Program-made: the position numbers and the translations under genes
Notes under the pieces: generated by a model
Seen by the model: only the letters and a program-made list of their open reading frames with translations
What the model was told of the DNA's origin: nothing
Database searches by the model: none
Shown: one piece after another, positions 23,301 to 34,660 of the stretch
Layout: each line of letters opens with the position of its first letter
How positions within the stretch are numbered: position 1 is the stretch's first letter
Assembly: GCF_030463565.1 (NCBI RefSeq)
Contig: NC_134646.1
Coordinates: 45,565,240-45,629,239, forward strand
Source: Pelecanus crispus
Taxonomy: Eukaryota; Chordata; Aves; Pelecaniformes; Pelecanidae
Direction: 5' to 3'
Length of the DNA stretch: 64,000 bases

Positions 23301-24249
23301 TTTACAGGACTCTGTCAAACTGTTTCTCTGTGAATTTTTTGGGGGTGGGGTTTAGAAAGCTTTCTAACTTGCTAATTATGCTAAACATTTATACTTATAC
23401 CCGGTGGTAGTTAAATGAGCAGTCCCATTTTTCTCACTTCCTCTTGCTAATTTTAATCTACCAAAGTATTCTGCAAAAAGCCAGAGAATAGTCTTAGGCA
23501 GATAAAATATTTTGAGTGCTTTCTTTTAAAGCTGGTGTTCATTTTGATGAAGGGAAAGACTTCTGAAATTGCAAAAGTGATTCTAGAACTGGCTACAGCA
23601 TGGTGAATTTTCATTGATAGCTCTGTTTTGAAGAGCTGGGTGTTCAATTATAATTCTCAAAGATTCTTGTATTGACTTAGATGTTTCTATACAGGACTTG
23701 ATACGGACACATGCTCCCCCTGCCCACGGGAATGATGAGCAATAGCTTCTCATTTCTGTGCTGTAGCTCTGTTGATATTCTATAGTCATTACTTGCTTTA
23801 CAGTCAAGCTTTACCTATACAGATGTAATGATACTCCCATGCTTGTTTTGAGAACTCATTTTTTTTTCCCTGAAAAGTTTCTGGGCTTTTTCCTTTGGAA
23901 ATTAGGGTACAATCTGCTTTATTTAGTTCATAGTTCTCAGTAAAATGGTTCCTGTTTACTTTTTTATGACTATTAACAACTTTTGAAGAGAGGTAGCTTT
24001 TCCTTTTTTTTTTTTTAAGCTTCTTGATCAATCTTTTAAACTTTCGATGTAGTTGATTTAAATCTGAATCTCCAGTTTCTGCATATAAGAGTGGTTATTT
24101 AATTTCCTTGCATTCTTCCTTCACAGATAATTGGCTGCCATTTTAGGACAATTCCAGTGAATGAAAAGGACACCTTAACATATTTCATCTACTCGGTGAA
24201 GAACGACAAGAACAAACCAGATCTAAAGATGGATAGTGGGGTTCATTAG
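17335..24249 (+). CDS. SAP30: Histone deacetylase complex subunit SAP30, complete CDS in four exons
   Basis: SAP30 is a stable subunit of the nuclear Sin3-HDAC corepressor; it helps bind DNA and bridges Sin3 to other repressors. Exons are 17335-17643, 19207-19329, 21977-22075 and 24127-24249, all GT/AG and all in phase 0, giving 217 aa against 220 in human. Residues 1-62 are a low-complexity Ala/Gly/Pro stretch that begins MNGFAPEEV. The zinc module follows, with [10 protein letters not shown] (C65/C66 and C74) and ICDFH (C110, H113). The basic nuclear signal RNRRKRKG covers 121-128. From about 128 to the end is the Sin3 PAH3-binding region ([20 protein letters not shown]), ending in GVH. The start ATG matches the family start; the frame upstream is open in GC-rich UTR but has no ATG. 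The first intron includes a 20-plus T run near 17839-17860. Identification is certain. Confidence 0.98.
17380..17402 (+). repeat. SAP30: (GCC)n triplet run in SAP30 exon 1
   Basis: A short uninterrupted GCC run encodes consecutive alanines in the low-complexity N-terminus. This part of the protein varies in length between species. Confidence 0.8.
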
Positions 24250-24465
24250 ACGGAAAAGGTTGGGACTGAGACTCAGGCTGCAAATCAAAAGACTGAGGGT
24301 TTTTGTTGATATGCAAAAGCTTTCTTTGTAACTTTTTTTCTCTCCAGAGAGTTTGTCTCTGTTTTATTTTTCATAACCTTGCTGATTTGTTTGAAAACCA
24401 TCTCTTATGAAACAAATTTCCTCAGCAAAAGTATTTTAAATAAATATCACTGATATTGTTGCTCA
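24250..24465 (+). other. SAP30: SAP30 3' UTR with polyA signal
   Basis: An AATAAA at 24439-24444 lies 190 bp after the stop. The GU-rich GTGGGTGTGTCTG that follows near 24466 is a suitable downstream element. Cleavage is expected at about 24455-24465. Confidence 0.75.
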
Positions 24466-27400
24466 AGTGGGTGTGTCTGTAACTTATTTAGTGAGTTACT
24501 TGTACCTAATAGTTAAGCTTTGACTAATTATGTAATAATATTAAAATATTTTTCAATTAAAGTGTGCCAAGGATATATTTATGAATGTACTTCAAGTTCT
24601 CGTGATGCAATGCCTTTAAAAAAAAAAAAAAAAAAAAAAGCTGTAGCAGACTTGGCAATAGGTTCTTTTTCCTAAGGTAAAAGGCTTTAAATGACAGTTC
24701 CAGTTGTTAGCTGGGCAGAAATGGCTGAATAACATTTTCTTTTTCCCCTCTGGAAACAAGAATTGATGGGGGCTTTTCTGATTTGTTTATTCATCTTGTC
24801 ATTACTGGGATGTGTGCTTCCAAGCACCGAGGCCTTCCTGCTCCTATATTAAAATGGAAAAAATGCAGCTCTCGAATTTCAAAGCCATAAGTACAGATGA
24901 AAAGACTGCTGCAGCTTACTGTGCTGTGAGAAATCCTTCCACTCGGTAAGAAATCCTTTAGCTGCTGACTTTTCCATTCATCTACACAGAATGTGACTAA
25001 GAACTTAACTGGAGAATGGAAGACAGAGTCTGTGCTGGGTCAATATGGTATCTTCTAATAGGCATGCTGTTTCTTTTTCATTGCATGCATTAGCTCAGGC
25101 CTGTTTAAAAAAAAAAACCAAACCCAAACCAAAACTTACGGTAACTTTTGCTTTTAATTGAGTATCTTAGTAAAGTCCAATGCTGAAGACAATATTATGA
25201 ATGACTTCTTGTATTGTCATTTGACTGTTGTGCCAAGTCTAAATGTGTGGTATATGGAATATGATTTCTTTCTGCCTTAAGGTCTGCACATAAGTTGAAG
25301 AAAAGGTGGAGAGAGAAGAGCTCTCATCTTAAAGCAGAGGAGGACACAGCTTCAGCTGGTTCAGTTAGCATGTGTTGCACCTCAACCTTATCAGATGTTT
25401 AAAAGCTTTTTCTTAATTTGGGCAAAATAAGAAAGCAGTATTTCTATCGTCTAATCTGCTCAATGTTAATCTTGTGAGTTTTTTGAAAACTACTACTTTG
25501 CTGGCATCACTGTGACTAAGATGCTTTTTGACCCATGACACTCGCATAGAACTGAATGATGATAAACCCCAACCTCAAACTGGCTGCCTTCCCAGTAGCT
25601 CTCAGTGGCCTGATTTCTTTCACTTGTAGTATCTTATGTATTTCCACAATAAAGTTCTGTGGTGTTGGCCTACGTTCAAGACAGTTAGTGATATCTAGCT
25701 AGTGGTAGCTAAAATTGGTATTCCTTTGAAGAGATTTTTTTAGTGCCTATTTCACTACAGTGACTGTAAAGTTGTTTGCCAAATATCCTTTGCACAAATT
25801 GAGCTTGTCATCTTTAAAGCACTAGCTGGAGAAACAGCCAGGGAACTTGGCCATGGATAGGACATCTGAAGGAGAAAGGCTTTTTCTCCAAGTGCGTGAC
25901 AGGGGTGAATGTTCTCACCTAGGCCTGGCAGGACCTGTAGAAGAAGCTTTGGGAGGGAAGGAGAGTGGGGAGAGAAACAAAAGCAAGTTTCTATGGGAAG
26001 TTAGTCCTGAAGTAGTAGCCTAAGTGACCTTATCCTGCTGCATGTGGGAATGTGCAAAACTTTTCTCCAGTGGATCATGGATTTTCTTTAGCCAGGAGTG
26101 GTGGAAGGAAAGTAACTGGAAACCACCTACTAACTTTACTGCCCAGATTTGCATCTGCCTTAATTTTTTTTGCTACTGCTACTTTGGAAAGCTGTGATGC
26201 CAGGCATATGCAACATGATTCATGTAGAAACTAGATGGCACAACCAGCAGAAGTTACATGCCCTTATTACTGCTAGAAGCTTATAGAGGACTCTGCATAA
26301 GAGCAGATGCTATATATTTTCTTAGCAGAGCACTGACTTTGGATATTTTGACTGTGGGTTGCCAGATTTATGTTTTGGTTTTTTTTACCCTTAATTGATG
26401 ATTTGGTAGGAAGCCCAAATGACTCAGGAATAATGAGACAAACCAGGCTTAAAAAGCCTGGTGACACAAACTGTCAGTAGCCTAAAAATTACTTGGCAGA
26501 AATAGTACACACAGATTTACTTGAAATGTTTATTATTAGCTATGTATAATCACCCCCTCCTCCACTAGCCAGCCCTCATTTACTAACAGAGGAAGAAAAA
26601 CAGTCATTGTGATATCTCATACTGCATGTGAAGTAAGTCTGGTAAACTGGTGGTAGCAGTTTTCATGGTGTAATAGTGTAAGGTTATTAGATGAACAGTA
26701 CACTTTAAGTGGAAAAAAATAAATACTTACTTCAGAACTACGCACCCTCCATGTGACTGATAGCTAAAGAGTTTTGATATGTAAGGCAATAAGCCAGGCT
26801 TACAGGCTTGTTCAGGTGGCTTTCCTTAAACTTACAAAGGGACATAAATCATTGGCTGTTTTTCTCTTGCACTGTAATCAGTATTGGCATGTGTTGAGAG
26901 GTGACTGTATATCTGCAGCCTAGATCACGATACCTCTTAAACTTTAAGATGATTACTTCTAATATTTTGAGATACCTCTTTGTATTCACTTCCCTAGCTA
27001 TTTCCCTACAGGGCTAGCCTAAAAATAAAAAGCCAGCATTTTAACTTAATTCTGAGGTACTGTATTTTAAACAAGACTTGATTAAAAAAGCTGCTCGAGT
27101 GTGGATTTTTATGTTGCCTTAACAGACCTTGCATCAGTCCCATCCTCTTTACATGTCTTTCTGAATATAAATATACACTATTGTAACTGTTCTACTATTT
27201 TAAAAGTTCAATGTTAAGATTAAACAATTTAAGGTTTTACAGATTCCGTAGTTAATGCATGTGACCAGTTAGACATAATTAAGACCGAAGTGTGCTTTAA
27301 TGCTATTAATGTGAGTTTTGACTATTTTTTTTCCCAGTGGAATTTTCATATAGGAATGGTGAAAGTTTGCCTTCTGTATGTGCATGGATTTTGTTTAAGA

Positions 27401-27897
27401 TGCCTAAATAGAATGTGGGAGGCTGCAGAAGTGCCAGGGACTGAGTAGCCTCAGCTTAAAACATTAACTGTGTGGTGGCAGTAAAGCAATAGAAAGCTGC
27501 ACTTGCAGTAGGTTGCTACGAGAGTCATGTTCTTAACCACATGAAAGCTTAAGCTTGGCATTTCTTCATCAAAAGTAGTTGAGAATGTGCTGCTGAGTAA
27601 TGCAAATTAGGCTTTTCGCTGTGGGCTGCATATTAGGATGCATTAAGAGCTTGTACTGTCTTTTGCACTGTTGTGGAAATTAAAACAGCTACCACATTTG
27701 AAAGGAAGGATTTCTTACATATTTGCGATTCCAAAAAGGTATAGGAAGGAAATTTTTTGACAGTGTAAAAAGAGGCACTGTCTTGTGGTTAGGAAGGTTT
27801 TTTTTTTGTTGGTGGTAGTTTTGTTTTTCCCCTTGAAAGCATTATTACATGATTGTAGAATGATGTCTGTTGTCTTCACTGGCAGACTTGATGTCCA
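24466..27897. other. Intergenic DNA between SAP30 and SCRG1, two genes that converge here
   Basis: It holds a 20-base A run at 24619-24639. A strong plus-strand polyA signal lies near 25648 (CAATAAAGTTCTGTGGTGTTGG), which may be a distal SAP30 3' end. Minus-strand polyA hexamers for SCRG1 are possible at 27301-27296 (ATTAAA) and 26534-26529 (AATAAA). No coding region is supported. Confidence 0.5.
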
Positions 27898-29743
27898 TCA
27901 CTGACTGTTGCAGGGAATCACAAAAGATATCTTCGGTCCAAAGAAAATATCCCTGAAAGATATTACCAGGTATTTAAATTAGATTATTGCTTTATCAGAG
28001 CTTTAGCATGACATTCATTTCCAGTTGTGGGGTTCTTTTTTACCTTTTGGTGGGGTGTATGTGGAATTAGTGTGTTTGTGGGATGCCTTTCCAGCAATGC
28101 AAGTGCAGCTGCAGGTCTGTATGAAGATACTGTGTTTCTACCTCTGCTGGCCTGGTTTGGAAGTGATGGAAAAACTTTCATTGACTGACCAGAGTGCCAG
28201 GACTCCACCCTGGTATTTTAGCTTTGAGAAAGTAAACTTACCAAATACGTAATTTTAGAAAAATAAAGAGCTTCCGCACGTGCACGCATGCTGTTCAGTG
28301 CAATTTGTCCTGAGAGCAGACCTGCAAAGTAGGTCTTCAGTACCTCAAGATGGTTGAAGGAAGACCTCCTTACATATTTGTATCAAAGAAAAGGGCTTTC
28401 TTAGGCTGCTCAAAACTCAGAGGTTGAAGCTGGAAACCCAAAGTGTGCTTCAGGGTGAGGACACCATATCTGGTTTTAGGGAGAGTGAGATACAAAAAAC
28501 TTATTTAAACCCTGCTCTCAGTTTGAATCTGAGGTTTCTAGCTTTAGAAGTCGTTCCCACTTGGTTCAAATCTAGTCCCCTATGGGAGTGCTGAAAAGTT
28601 GCCTTTTACTGGATTTTAGGGGACCTGAGAAACTTGGGTGGTAAGAGGAGCACATACAAAAAGTCATTTTTGCTTGCCTATATAATGCCATTGCATTTTA
28701 ATGTCCCTGAAGTATTAGTAAGTTTTGAAGTGCTGATATTTTTAATCTGAATTTCCTGAAGAAAAGATGTTACTGGAAAGCTGAATGAAATAATACCTCT
28801 TAATAAGTTTTATTACTTCAAACCAGTATGGGCTGGTGGTGTTCATTAACTCAATTTTGTTGGGATGTACATTCTTTCTGTGAAACGAGAAAAAATCCAC
28901 GTTCAGTGAGAACTTCACCGTCCAGCTTTGTCAGCAGTGCCAATGAGCCAGAGAAGTGTTGACCTTCTTGGGCTAAATCTTTTCTCTCCCTTGCTGGCAT
29001 TTGTGAACCTCTCTTCCCCCCTGTGTGCTTGCTTTCTTTAAACAGCTGTCTTTACAGAATCATTTATTCAACTGACATATGTGCGTGCATCTTAGAATAG
29101 TAATACAGTTCTTTTCCGTGGAACAGAAATCAAATGGTTTTGTTTATGGTCCTGAAAACGTCTTCATTGCAAAGTGCTGTGAATAAAGATTTGATGTAGT
29201 TCTCAGTTTAGATCAAACAGAACAGTCGAAAGTTGGGTGATTTAAATGCTAAAGTCGTCTATAATAGGACATGCAGGTTTACAAAATATGCTTAGCAAGT
29301 TCTAGGTGAGCCCCTGAAAAACAAAAACTGAAAACTGGCAGAGTATCAGGTAATTGGCTATATCTTGATATAATTGCAAACCATCTGAAGTGATGCATTT
29401 CTTTAAAATGATAGCTTATTCCTCCAGTGGGAACTGTAAAATGATGGAAATACAATGGGTGGTCATATAGAACTGTACAAATGTGTATGAAATGAGCATG
29501 GTCTTACTTTGGGCAGCAGAGCAATTCATTCAAGCTGCAGTAACAGATCACCTCACAGCCCTTCCCTTCCCAAAAGTGATCTTGCAGACCTTCATCGATT
29601 TGTCGAAGGTTCTCCGTGCCTTCAGGGATGTTCTGACAGTTGTGGTCTTTGAGGGCCCTCTTGTAACAAGAGGGATGCCGGGAAGGCACCGCAGGGGTAC
29701 CCAAGAGGGTGCTCAGCAGAAGCAGCGCCGAGACCATCTTCAT
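27898..29743 (-). CDS. SCRG1: Scrapie-responsive protein 1 (SCRG1), complete CDS in two coding exons
   Basis: SCRG1 is a small secreted, cysteine-rich protein found in mesenchymal stem cells, cartilage and nervous tissue. Coding exons are 29743-29508 and 27952-27898. The intron splits a lysine codon (CCA AA|GTAAG ... ttcag|G GAT), and the product is 96 aa against 98 in human. Residues 1 to about 20 form a signal peptide (MKMVSALLLLSTLLGTPAVP). The mature protein has the family motifs SCYKRALKDHNCQN, DHFWEGKGCEVICYC and LLCCPKDIFFGPKISF, ending in IPCNSQ. The conserved cysteines are present. The start is the first ATG after a good acceptor, 14 nt downstream. The gene runs towards SAP30. Identification is very secure; the first non-coding exon is treated separately. 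Confidence 0.97.
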
Positions 29744-29757
29744 TTTTGCGAGGCTTC
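29744..29757 (-). other. SCRG1: SCRG1 5' UTR part of the start-codon exon
   Basis: On the minus strand ctactgcag precedes 29757, leaving 14 nt of UTR before the ATG. A second possible acceptor (tttctctttag) lies about 15 nt further upstream. Either choice implies an upstream non-coding exon. Confidence 0.6.
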
Positions 29758-32700
29758 CTGCAGTAGGATGCTAAAGAGAAATGAGGTACGTGACACAGGT
29801 ATAGCTGTTGCACAGATCTCTTTCCCCAATTTTCTTTCTGGCTTGCATTTTTCTTTTCCTTCCTGTGAACTTTTGGGGGTTTGAGCCTCTGTGCTGGAGA
29901 GTGTTTTCTCCTAGGAGGTAAATAATATTGCAGCAGAATTGATATTCATTACTTTCTGTACAACCTTGGGAATCCTTTCATTGGGAATTGAGGCTTCTGT
30001 TGCTGGCAATTTTGTTGTTTCTTTGGCCTCTCACCTTGAGAAAATTGCTTTGAGCTGGCTGTGTTCTCTCGGTGGTGTAAGTGAATGTATTGATTGCTAC
30101 CAAATCAGGGGAAAATGTCTGGGTGTGTTTCCTCGCCTTCCTGGCCGTTTTGCCTGTTGAAGAGAGTCACTCACATAAAATTAATAGTATCTTTCCCCAT
30201 CAAAGTTGTGGAAAAACTGTCTGCTGATTGAATCCTCTGTCACGGACTGCTCGAGAAACTGAAGCATTAAACAGCAGAGGAGGCTGAAGCTCTCTGCAGT
30301 GCTGTCCTGGACGGTGGTCTCTGTCATTCCTACACTGCAGGCTCTGGTATGATACAGCATTACTGAGAAATTTCTCTTTTTTTAATCTTTTTTTTTAGTA
30401 CTGCAAGCTGCTTAGCTGAGTCTTGCTATAGGAGGCCATTAGGGTTTAATTGATGCTGCTTTTTAAAAGATGGGATAAATGATCCCTTGCAAAACTTCGC
30501 TGGTGGTGACTAGGTTTTCCACTGTCTGCGTGAGCTTGTTTAATGCTGGCTCTGCTCTTCTGTGCTGCTTTGCGCAGAGAGTGACCATGCCACAAAGCTT
30601 TGGATAAGACCCTCAAACCTGCATTCACTTTTAAATCAGCATTTTGAACAATGCCTCAACCTCGACTTTATTGGTATTAGGAGAGAGGGTGGGTGTTTTA
30701 CCTTTCCTCGTGCTTAAATGAAAGGGGTCTGATACCTTACCGAATTTAAATAGGAATTCTGCTCTGAAAACTAACCTAAAGCGTTGGTCAGCTCTGCCCA
30801 GCGAGCTCTCCCTGAGGGCTCCTCACTGTACTTGTGCTAGCCTCACAGAAGACTTTGTTGCCCTTCGTCCTGTTGGCACTTTGGAGTCGATCCCCTGACA
30901 CTACAACATTATGGCCTGTTTCTAGTCTTTCTCGCGGGGCTACAGAACAGAGTGCTCTAGACTAACCCAAAAACAACTGGGAATAAAGCAATGTCTGATC
31001 AAAGACTGTCAAATGCCAAGTTAAGGTGGCAGAGCTATTATCTAGATAAGAAAAAAAATTAAGGCATGCCAGCTGTAGAAGTTGCTAAGATAATAGTCCC
31101 GCTTGGCTTATTTTGTAAAACTCTTGAGGTCACCTTTGAAAATACAAACAATAAGCTATTAAATGTATAAAGTTTCTGTATTTTGTCATAATTTTTCCTG
31201 GGTAGTTACCTCACCACCGTAGCTATCTTGCTGAACTTCCATTTCTTCAGCCAATGAATGACACGCCAGAGACTCTAGCTAAGAAAATCTGGGAATTTGG
31301 ATTCATATTAGGGCTAAAATACTACACCTTGATGCTCTTTGATTACATTTTTTCCATAAGATTTTGTGCAAACTTGTTTTTTGAACACAAGTAGCCAAAT
31401 AAAATACTAAAAAGTGAACAACATATTAAAGAACATGACTGAAGTGAAAATAAACTCTTGTGTATTTTTGAACTTCCGTCATAGAAGCAAAATTCATTGA
31501 ATGATTGCTTTTAGTTTCCATGAACTTGTATGTGAACTTTTGAGTAGGAGACTCGTATAAACTACTAGTAATGGAGCCTTGGGGATCTATTTTTTAATTA
31601 CCTTAGAGTGCAGTATTGAATAACATACTGTCTTTATTAGTTTTAGACCTCAAAACTACTTCTCAGATAAAGTAAACATTGTTCTAACTTTGCCTGATGT
31701 TGTTTTTTAGACTTGAGTAAAGAATCTGTATTATTGTAATAATGGTTTTATTTTGTAGGAGTATAAACACTGCAGTTATCAGGGTTCTGCTCGGAGAAGG
31801 CTAATGCTTAAAGAGAACAAGTTTGTTTATACTATACCTTGGTAAATGCCAACGTCAAGGAGTACAATTTAACATTCTTCTGTTCAAATAATTGAGCTTA
31901 ATTATTGAAGTGTGTCATGAAAGAGAAATTTAGGAAGCAGGGGGGTTATGCCTTTGTTTCCTGTGATTGGATTATTCTGTGAGTTCTTCCCCTGAGGATG
32001 AGGCATGCATCATATCTTGCTCTTGTGTGCTTTTTTTTGTTCCTAATAATTTGGGTGATCTTTCCCTACCTGGGATGCTTGTTTGAATCTGTTGCTAGCT
32101 GCCTGTTTGCTCAAAATGCATAGGAACTCATTCTGTCCTGAAAACGGGCAGATTTTCTATAGACTGTCAAATTGCTGGATTAAAAAATCATGACCTACAC
32201 TTTAAGGTAACTCACTACTTGCCTTGGAATAGAACAGGATGTTGCTATAGTGCATCATCAAGAGGGCTTATATGGATAACTGCCAAAATCAGTATTAGCA
32301 AAGTCAATATGCTGGTGAGCTACAGATAGACAGCTTCACTGTTGGGTCAGTTACGCATCTTACCAAAGCTCAGCATTGTTGTTATTCAGAAAAAAACTTT
32401 GTATTTATTTTATTACAATTTTATTTCTGCCTAAATATTTCCTCTGGGTTTTTTGCAGATCATAACCGAAAGGAAACTTTTAGTCAAAAGACCTTTCTTC
32501 AAAAGGTTATTCCTTTCCTGTGAGAGAAAGGTTCCTGTTTGCAGATGAAAGACTGCCAAGGACCTGAAGTGTTTCATCAGCTCCCTGCACAGGATCGATG
32601 CTGATAAACTGGGCAGACCCTTCAGATGCAGCATCTTTTTCTGACAAACTGCTGCAATTTCTTTTCCTGAATATTGTTGCACAGATGATGGAGTGTCACC

Positions 32701-34429
32701 GATTGCCTAGGTAAAGAACAGAGCTAATATGTGCATATTTATTTCGAAATACATGTCAAAGACCTTATCTGCTTTTGCATACCACGGAAGCAGTCTTTTC
32801 TCATAAAACAAATCAGGGAAACATGCTGAACAAATCCAATCACTAAGGTGACTCAAAGACTTGTTGCCAGCAAGCACCCTCTTATACTACTTTATTTTAT
32901 AAAATAACCTTCTGAAAAAGTAGCAATGCCAATCATGCTAAGCCTGACCAGGTCGCTCTATCAAGGTTATAGCGTTTCAAATTCTAGCAGGAGTAAAGCC
33001 ATCTAAAAATATTTAAAATTAGCTCCCTGCATTTGCATAAGTTCTTTGCAATTAATTCCTTTGGTTACTTTGACGTGGCATAAGTAAAGTTTGAGAACAA
33101 GTGCATTGATAACAAGTGCTTTGAAATAACTTGGAGTTTTGTGTAAAGGAAAATGGTTAGTTTGGGAATATGCACGGTGAGTCAGGAATCAGTGCTGTCC
33201 CTGCTCATTCAGCTGAGGGTGTTTGAGTTGCCTGCCAGGCAATTTGGCACCATATATTCTCTGGATCGGCTAGATGTGGAAGTAGTCAGAATAAGACCAA
33301 AGAAAAAAAAAAAACCATGTTTCAGCCTCCTTGGACAATAACAACAGGGTAATATTTCATGAGAAGTGATGCCCTTTAACGGTCACAGGGTATTAGTAGG
33401 AGCTCAGGTGTTAGAAATAGGGGATAGAAATAGGGAAAACAGAGAAATGGCACAAAATGTGTATTTCAGCACTTCTAGAGATCCTGCGTGTTTGGGAAAA
33501 GATAAATATTTACAATTTGGTCTATCGACTATTAAATATACCCTTCAGAGTTATTAAGCAGTCTGCATCTCCAGTTGCCTGATGTTGGAAACAAGGAACA
33601 CGTTAATTGGTACACTTCTGGTGTATGATCTTTTCCCATCTGTCCAGTGGCATGTGCTGGGTTAACAAGTTGCACTTAAATTGAAGTAAATTTAATATAT
33701 ACTTGCTTCTTAATGTGCCTTGAGTTCAAGTGTTAAAAATACCTAGTCAAAATAATATGTCTTTTATTGTTTATTTGTTTGTCAAGTTTCCATTTCAGGA
33801 ACACCTGTAAAATGCTGAGCTAAGCATTTAATATTGAGGTGCGTTAGTGCGTAATAGTTAGGTTTATTAGTGCATTCCTAAGAAATCATTACACAAGAGC
33901 TGCACAACTGATATTATTATGAAGAAGTTTTTTCCATTTTAAAAAAGTCCTTCAAATCTATTTTATTTGAACAGTTGGTGCATTGTAAGGACAGCAGCTA
34001 GTCCACTGAGGATGAATTCAGTGAATTACTGCTTTGTAATTACCATCAATACCATGATTCTTTCCAGAAATTGAGTTCTCATTAAAACCCATTTAGTTTT
34101 CTTAAAGACAGCAACTCATTGTGCACACACCTCTCTCCATATTCACCAATTTTGCAATAATGTTGAGCACTGGAAGGCAATATAGTATGTTTAATGACTT
34201 CAGATGTTAATATGTAGCATCCAACTTTGAAGAAGAGCAAGGTAGCGAAAGAATTATCTTTAGCTGGATCACATCCATGCATCTGTCTTGAAAAGCATCT
34301 TTCGCCTCCAATGTATCTGCACCTCCCAAATCTTCTCCTGCATGTTCCCATATATATTACTAATTCTGTACGCTGTAACTAGCATCAGCGGAACAAGTGC
34401 ACAGGGATAATTTCAGGAGCAAGACATAC
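29758..34429 (-). other. SCRG1: Probable SCRG1 first intron, nothing else recognised
   Basis: Unique AT-rich DNA lies between the start-codon exon and the candidate first exon. It has A/T runs but no recognised repeat family and no supported coding region. If the first exon is elsewhere, this is simply upstream DNA. Confidence 0.4.
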
Positions 34430-34620
34430 CTTTCTCTTCTGCTTCACTCCCTTTCACTTTCTTGGCAGCTGTATCTTTTCAGATGTACCCAGAGAGAGCG
34501 AGCACTAGCGGGGATGAGAAGAGGGAGGGCTGATGGGAGATGCTGTACAAACAGCCCTTTGTTTGTCCTGACTTCTGCCTGTGATTGACGCGCTCTCTTC
34601 TCCAGCGAGGGGCCAGAGGA
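34430..34620 (-). other. SCRG1: Candidate non-coding first exon and promoter of SCRG1
   Basis: On the minus strand a purine-rich segment ends in a strong donor, AGAGAAAG|GTATGT, at 34430/34429. The roughly 200 nt before it contain no ATG on this strand and hold several CpGs (34500-34605) in otherwise CpG-poor DNA. These features suit an untranslated first exon with its promoter. In mammals SCRG1 also has an untranslated first exon well upstream. The start site is not resolved and there is no TATA box. Confidence 0.4.
34547..34562. promoter_or_regulatory. Inverted SOX-type motif pair
   Basis: ACAAAC-AGCC-CTTTGT is two half-sites facing each other across 4 bp. This is the arrangement bound by SOX9 dimers at cartilage genes. 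It lies within the candidate SCRG1 first exon and promoter. The motif is seen; SOX9 use is inferred. Confidence 0.35.
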
Positions 34621-34660
34621 TGGGCTTCAAGAGCTACCTCTTTCAGTCACTGCCAACCTA

